DNA of 6,107 bases from Actinomycetota bacterium (GTDB taxonomy: Bacteria; Actinomycetota; Actinomycetes; Actinomycetales; Actinomycetaceae): the NCBI GenBank assembly GCA_019425105.1, contig JAHYYD010000136.1:1-6107 (forward strand), given 5' to 3'. The notes beneath the pieces were generated by a model. It was given only the letters and a program-made list of their open reading frames with translations. It ran no database searches and was not told the origin of the DNA. Made by a program: the position numbers and the translations under genes. Positions 3,950 to 6,107 of the stretch are shown here, one piece after another (within the stretch, counting starts at the first letter, position 1; each line of letters opens with the position of its first letter).

Positions 3950-6064
3950 TCACTCCCCGTCTATGCTCGCCTCCAGTGCATCCGCCGCGGCCTCAATCTG
4001 TTCGCGCGTCGGGCACGAGGCCGGTCCGACGGCCGTTGTGGACAGCGCGCCCGCGCAGTTGGCGAGGAGAAGGGCCCTCTCCACGGGAATCCCCCGCGCG
4101 AGGGAGGCTGCCAGGACGCCGGAGTGTGCGTCGCCTGCGCCGTTCGTGTCGATCGCCTCGACGCGAGGTGTCGGGATGTGCGTTGCGCTCTCATCGAGGG
4201 TGTCCGGAGCTGCCGTGGAAGGCCAGGCGACGTATGCGCCCTCGGCGCCTGCGCGGACGAGAACGGGACGATCCAGCACAGTGAACATCGCGCGCGCCGC
4301 TTCGCGAGGCTGGAGAGCCCGGTCGCGAGCGCTCGCATCGCCTCTCTGGTGAGCGATCTCTTGAGCCTCCCTGTGGTTCATCGACACGATGACGCCGTCG
4401 GAGGGCAGCCCCTCCGGGATACCAATCACGGGAGAGACGTCCAGGAGCACGCGCACGCCCGCGGGCAGGACGCGCAGCGCAGCCTCCGCGGCCTCCCTGT
4501 TCGCCGGGTGGTCCATGAGGTAGCCGTCGATGTAGAGCACGTCACCCGGGTGCATCATGCGCACGAAGTCAGCCCACGCGCTCGCGGGTGCCATCGTCTC
4601 GGCGCCCTTGGTGGAGATGAAGGTGCGCTCGCCCGTGCGGTCCGTGAATGCGATGCAGAAACCGTTGTCAGTGCCTGTGACGCGAGGACCGAGGTCCGTG
4701 ATCCCTTCGCGCTCAAGCGCCGCTTGGATGAGCGAGGAGTATGGGCCGTCGCCGATGGGGCTGAGGGAGATGGCCTCGGCCCCCATGCGCCGCGCGGCCA
4801 CGAGGGCGTTGAAGCCTCCGCCCACGTGCATTCCCTCGTCGATGGCCCACACGTCGCCGCCGGGGGAGGGGAGGACCTCACCGCGTACGGCGAGGTCCAC
4901 GAGGATCTGGCCCATGAGGACGACGCGGCCTGCGGGGGAGGCAGGCGACGAGGCGGTGGCCGGCTCCTCCGGAGACGTGTCGGCATCGGGATCGGCAGCT
5001 GGCGAAGCACTCGTGGGAGACTCCTCCTGGCGCCCGACGAGCACCTGATCGCGCAGCTCCAGGAGATCCCTGGCGACGCTGGACAGGCCGAGGTGGGAGA
5101 CCTCCTCGATCATCGAGAGGCTGTCTGCGGGGAGAACCTCGACACCGAGGACGGCGCCCAGGATGGCACCCGCGATCGCGCCGATCGTGTCGGTGTCGCC
5201 GCCCAGGTTGGCGGCGTCCAACAGGGCCTGCGGCGAAGGATCACGCGCGAGCAGCGCGAAGGCCATGGGGATCGCCTGCGCCGAGGCCACGGACGTGCCC
5301 ACCTGCTCGACGAGGCATTCCAGGGAGGACGAGGCAGGGTTGGCGGCCAGCTGCATCGCCCGGCGCGTCGCCGCGACGACGTCCGGGTCGGGGGTCCACG
5401 CGCCGCGCTCGGGGAGGGAATCGACGTAGGTGACGGCCTTCCACAGCAAGCCCCTCAGATTCGGGCTCGTTGAGCGAGCGGTGTCGATCCCCATGGACAC
5501 GGCCGCCGCCACGAGCGCCGCCGACTGGAAGCCCTGGCGCGTCGCGTGCGTGACCTGGCAGGACGACCAGACCGAGTCCGCGAATGCCTCCGGATCGGCC
5601 GTCGGCATGGCGATTCCGATCGGGGTGACGCGCATCGCCGCGCCGTTCGTAGTGCCCTCGCCGCCCACGGTCAGCGGGTCCTCGCCCGCGCGCACGCGCT
5701 CGAGGGCCGCCTTGGTGGAGGGGCCCAGCAGGTCGAGCGACCCGCGCCGAATCATCGAATCCTCCCAGGCCAGCAGGGCGTGGGCGAACTCGACCGCACC
5801 CAGGGCCACGCGACCCGAGGAGGATCCCCGGCCTCGTACCAGGAGGGACGCAATCAGCAGAGCCTGCTCCGTGTCATCCGTGACGGACCCGGCCGGCATC
5901 CCCGGCGCGTATGGCTGGGAGGCGTCCCCATCGACGAGGCCGGTGATGCGCCCGTACACCGCGCGGATCTGCGCAGGCGACATCGCCTGCGTCGGCATGC
6001 CCAGCGCGTCGCCGAGTGCGAGGCCCGCCAGGGCGCCGTACGCGCGAGCAAAACGAGGATCCAT
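3950..6064 (-). CDS. Fusion protein: ADP-ribosylglycohydrolase-family domain plus PfkB (ribokinase-family) sugar/nucleoside kinase
   Basis: This 704-residue cytoplasmic protein has two complete domains. Residues 1-340 have the ARH/DraG fold: GALAGLALGDALGMPTQ (10-26), the metal-binding TDDT (62-65), NGAAMRVTPIG (140-150), and GGDTDTIGAI (288-297), whose Asp290, Asp292 and Thr293 should hold the second magnesium. A Pro/Ser/Ala/Glu-rich linker of about 40 residues follows (341-380). Residues 381-704 are a PfkB kinase, with HVGGGFNALVAARRMG (413-428) and the ATP/anion-hole signature DTNGAGDAHSG (639-649), whose Asp645 is the catalytic base. E. coli encodes the same pair as separate neighbouring genes, yegU and yegV. 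I infer cleavage of an N-ribosyl bond followed by phosphorylation of the released sugar or nucleoside; the substrate is unknown. ATG 6064 has a strong ribosome binding site. The downstream MFS gene resembles drug exporters, not the nucleoside carrier YegT. Confidence 0.93.
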   Translation of the reverse strand: MDPRFARAYGALAGLALGDALGMPTQAMSPAQIRAVYGRITGLVDGDASQPYAPGMPAGSVTDDTEQALLIASLLVRGRGSSSGRVALGAVEFAHALLAWEDSMIRRGSLDLLGPSTKAALERVRAGEDPLTVGGEGTTNGAAMRVTPIGIAMPTADPEAFADSVWSSCQVTHATRQGFQSAALVAAAVSMGIDTARSTSPNLRGLLWKAVTYVDSLPERGAWTPDPDVVAATRRAMQLAANPASSSLECLVEQVGTSVASAQAIPMAFALLARDPSPQALLDAANLGGDTDTIGAIAGAILGAVLGVEVLPADSLSMIEEVSHLGLSSVARDLLELRDQVLVGRQEESPTSASPAADPDADTSPEEPATASSPASPAGRVVLMGQILVDLAVRGEVLPSPGGDVWAIDEGMHVGGGFNALVAARRMGAEAISLSPIGDGPYSSLIQAALEREGITDLGPRVTGTDNGFCIAFTDRTGERTFISTKGAETMAPASAWADFVRMMHPGDVLYIDGYLMDHPANREAAEAALRVLPAGVRVLLDVSPVIGIPEGLPSDGVIVSMNHREAQEIAHQRGDASARDRALQPREAARAMFTVLDRPVLVRAGAEGAYVAWPSTAAPDTLDESATHIPTPRVEAIDTNGAGDAHSGVLAASLARGIPVERALLLANCAGALSTTAVGPASCPTREQIEAAADALEASIDGE

Positions 6065-6069
6065 GCTGC

Positions 6070-6075
6070 ACCTCC
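6070..6075 (-). promoter_or_regulatory. Ribosome binding site of the hydrolase-kinase gene
   Basis: GGAGGT on the minus strand lies five bases upstream of the ATG at 6064. It is the only convincing Shine-Dalgarno motif placed before a gene in this window and it fixes the start. Confidence 0.8.
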
Positions 6076-6079
6076 GAAC

Positions 6080-6095
6080 GCGGGCGCGCGCCCGC
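6080..6095. repeat. Perfect 16-bp palindrome upstream of the hydrolase-kinase gene
   Basis: GCGGGCGCGCGCCCGC is perfectly self-complementary and lies four bases upstream of the ribosome binding site. It may be an operator, a structure in the mRNA leader, or the end of a terminator of a gene beyond the right edge. Such G/C-only palindromes also arise by chance in high-GC DNA. Confidence 0.4.
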
Positions 6096-6107
6096 AGATA
6101 GCGTGAA

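Noticed and set aside
3857..5473. 538-codon plus-strand ORF
   Set aside because: It lies antisense to the hydrolase-kinase gene, whose frame shows clear family motifs end to end. The ORF's translation is Arg/His/Gly-rich without any recognisable domain, as expected for an antisense frame in high-GC DNA.

Overview
The window is GC-rich with strong G/C bias at third codon positions. It uses GTG as well as ATG starts, and several genes have no Shine-Dalgarno sequence but a -10-like box set for leaderless transcription. This fits a high-GC actinobacterium. A member of the Actinomycetaceae (Actinomyces/Schaalia type) is my guess from overall feel, not from a marker gene.

Left part, plus strand (about 1-2540). 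The window opens inside a reading frame whose visible end is a low-complexity tail: a long acidic segment followed by a lysine/alanine-rich, histone-H1-like segment. A 269-bp gap follows. It holds two diverged direct copies of one module (upstream element, dyad, -10-like box, six-base gap, ATG). The second copy drives msrB, a methionine-R-sulfoxide reductase. The first opens a 20-codon ORF that starts like msrB and ends in the loop of a small hairpin. A four-copy, 17-bp tandem repeat spans the msrB stop and the GTG start of a ten-helix EamA/DMT exporter of the RhtA type, so msrB and the exporter are probably one transcription unit.

Right part, minus strand (about 2561-6064). A large gene reads leftward from near the right edge. 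It encodes a fusion of an ADP-ribosylglycohydrolase-fold domain and a PfkB/ribokinase-family kinase, the two activities encoded side by side in E. coli as yegU and yegV. A 144-bp AT-richer gap with small inverted repeats follows. Then comes a Bcr/CflA-type MFS drug exporter with its own leaderless-looking promoter, ending tail to tail with the EamA gene.

The parts do not form one obvious pathway. The left block suggests oxidative-damage repair plus metabolite export, and the right block a nucleoside/ADP-ribose-like salvage enzyme plus an efflux pump. I see no mobile element, CRISPR array, tRNA or rRNA. The most notable observations are the duplicated msrB promoter/start module, the 17-bp repeat that appears to have pulled apart a GTGA stop-start overlap, and the hydrolase-kinase fusion.
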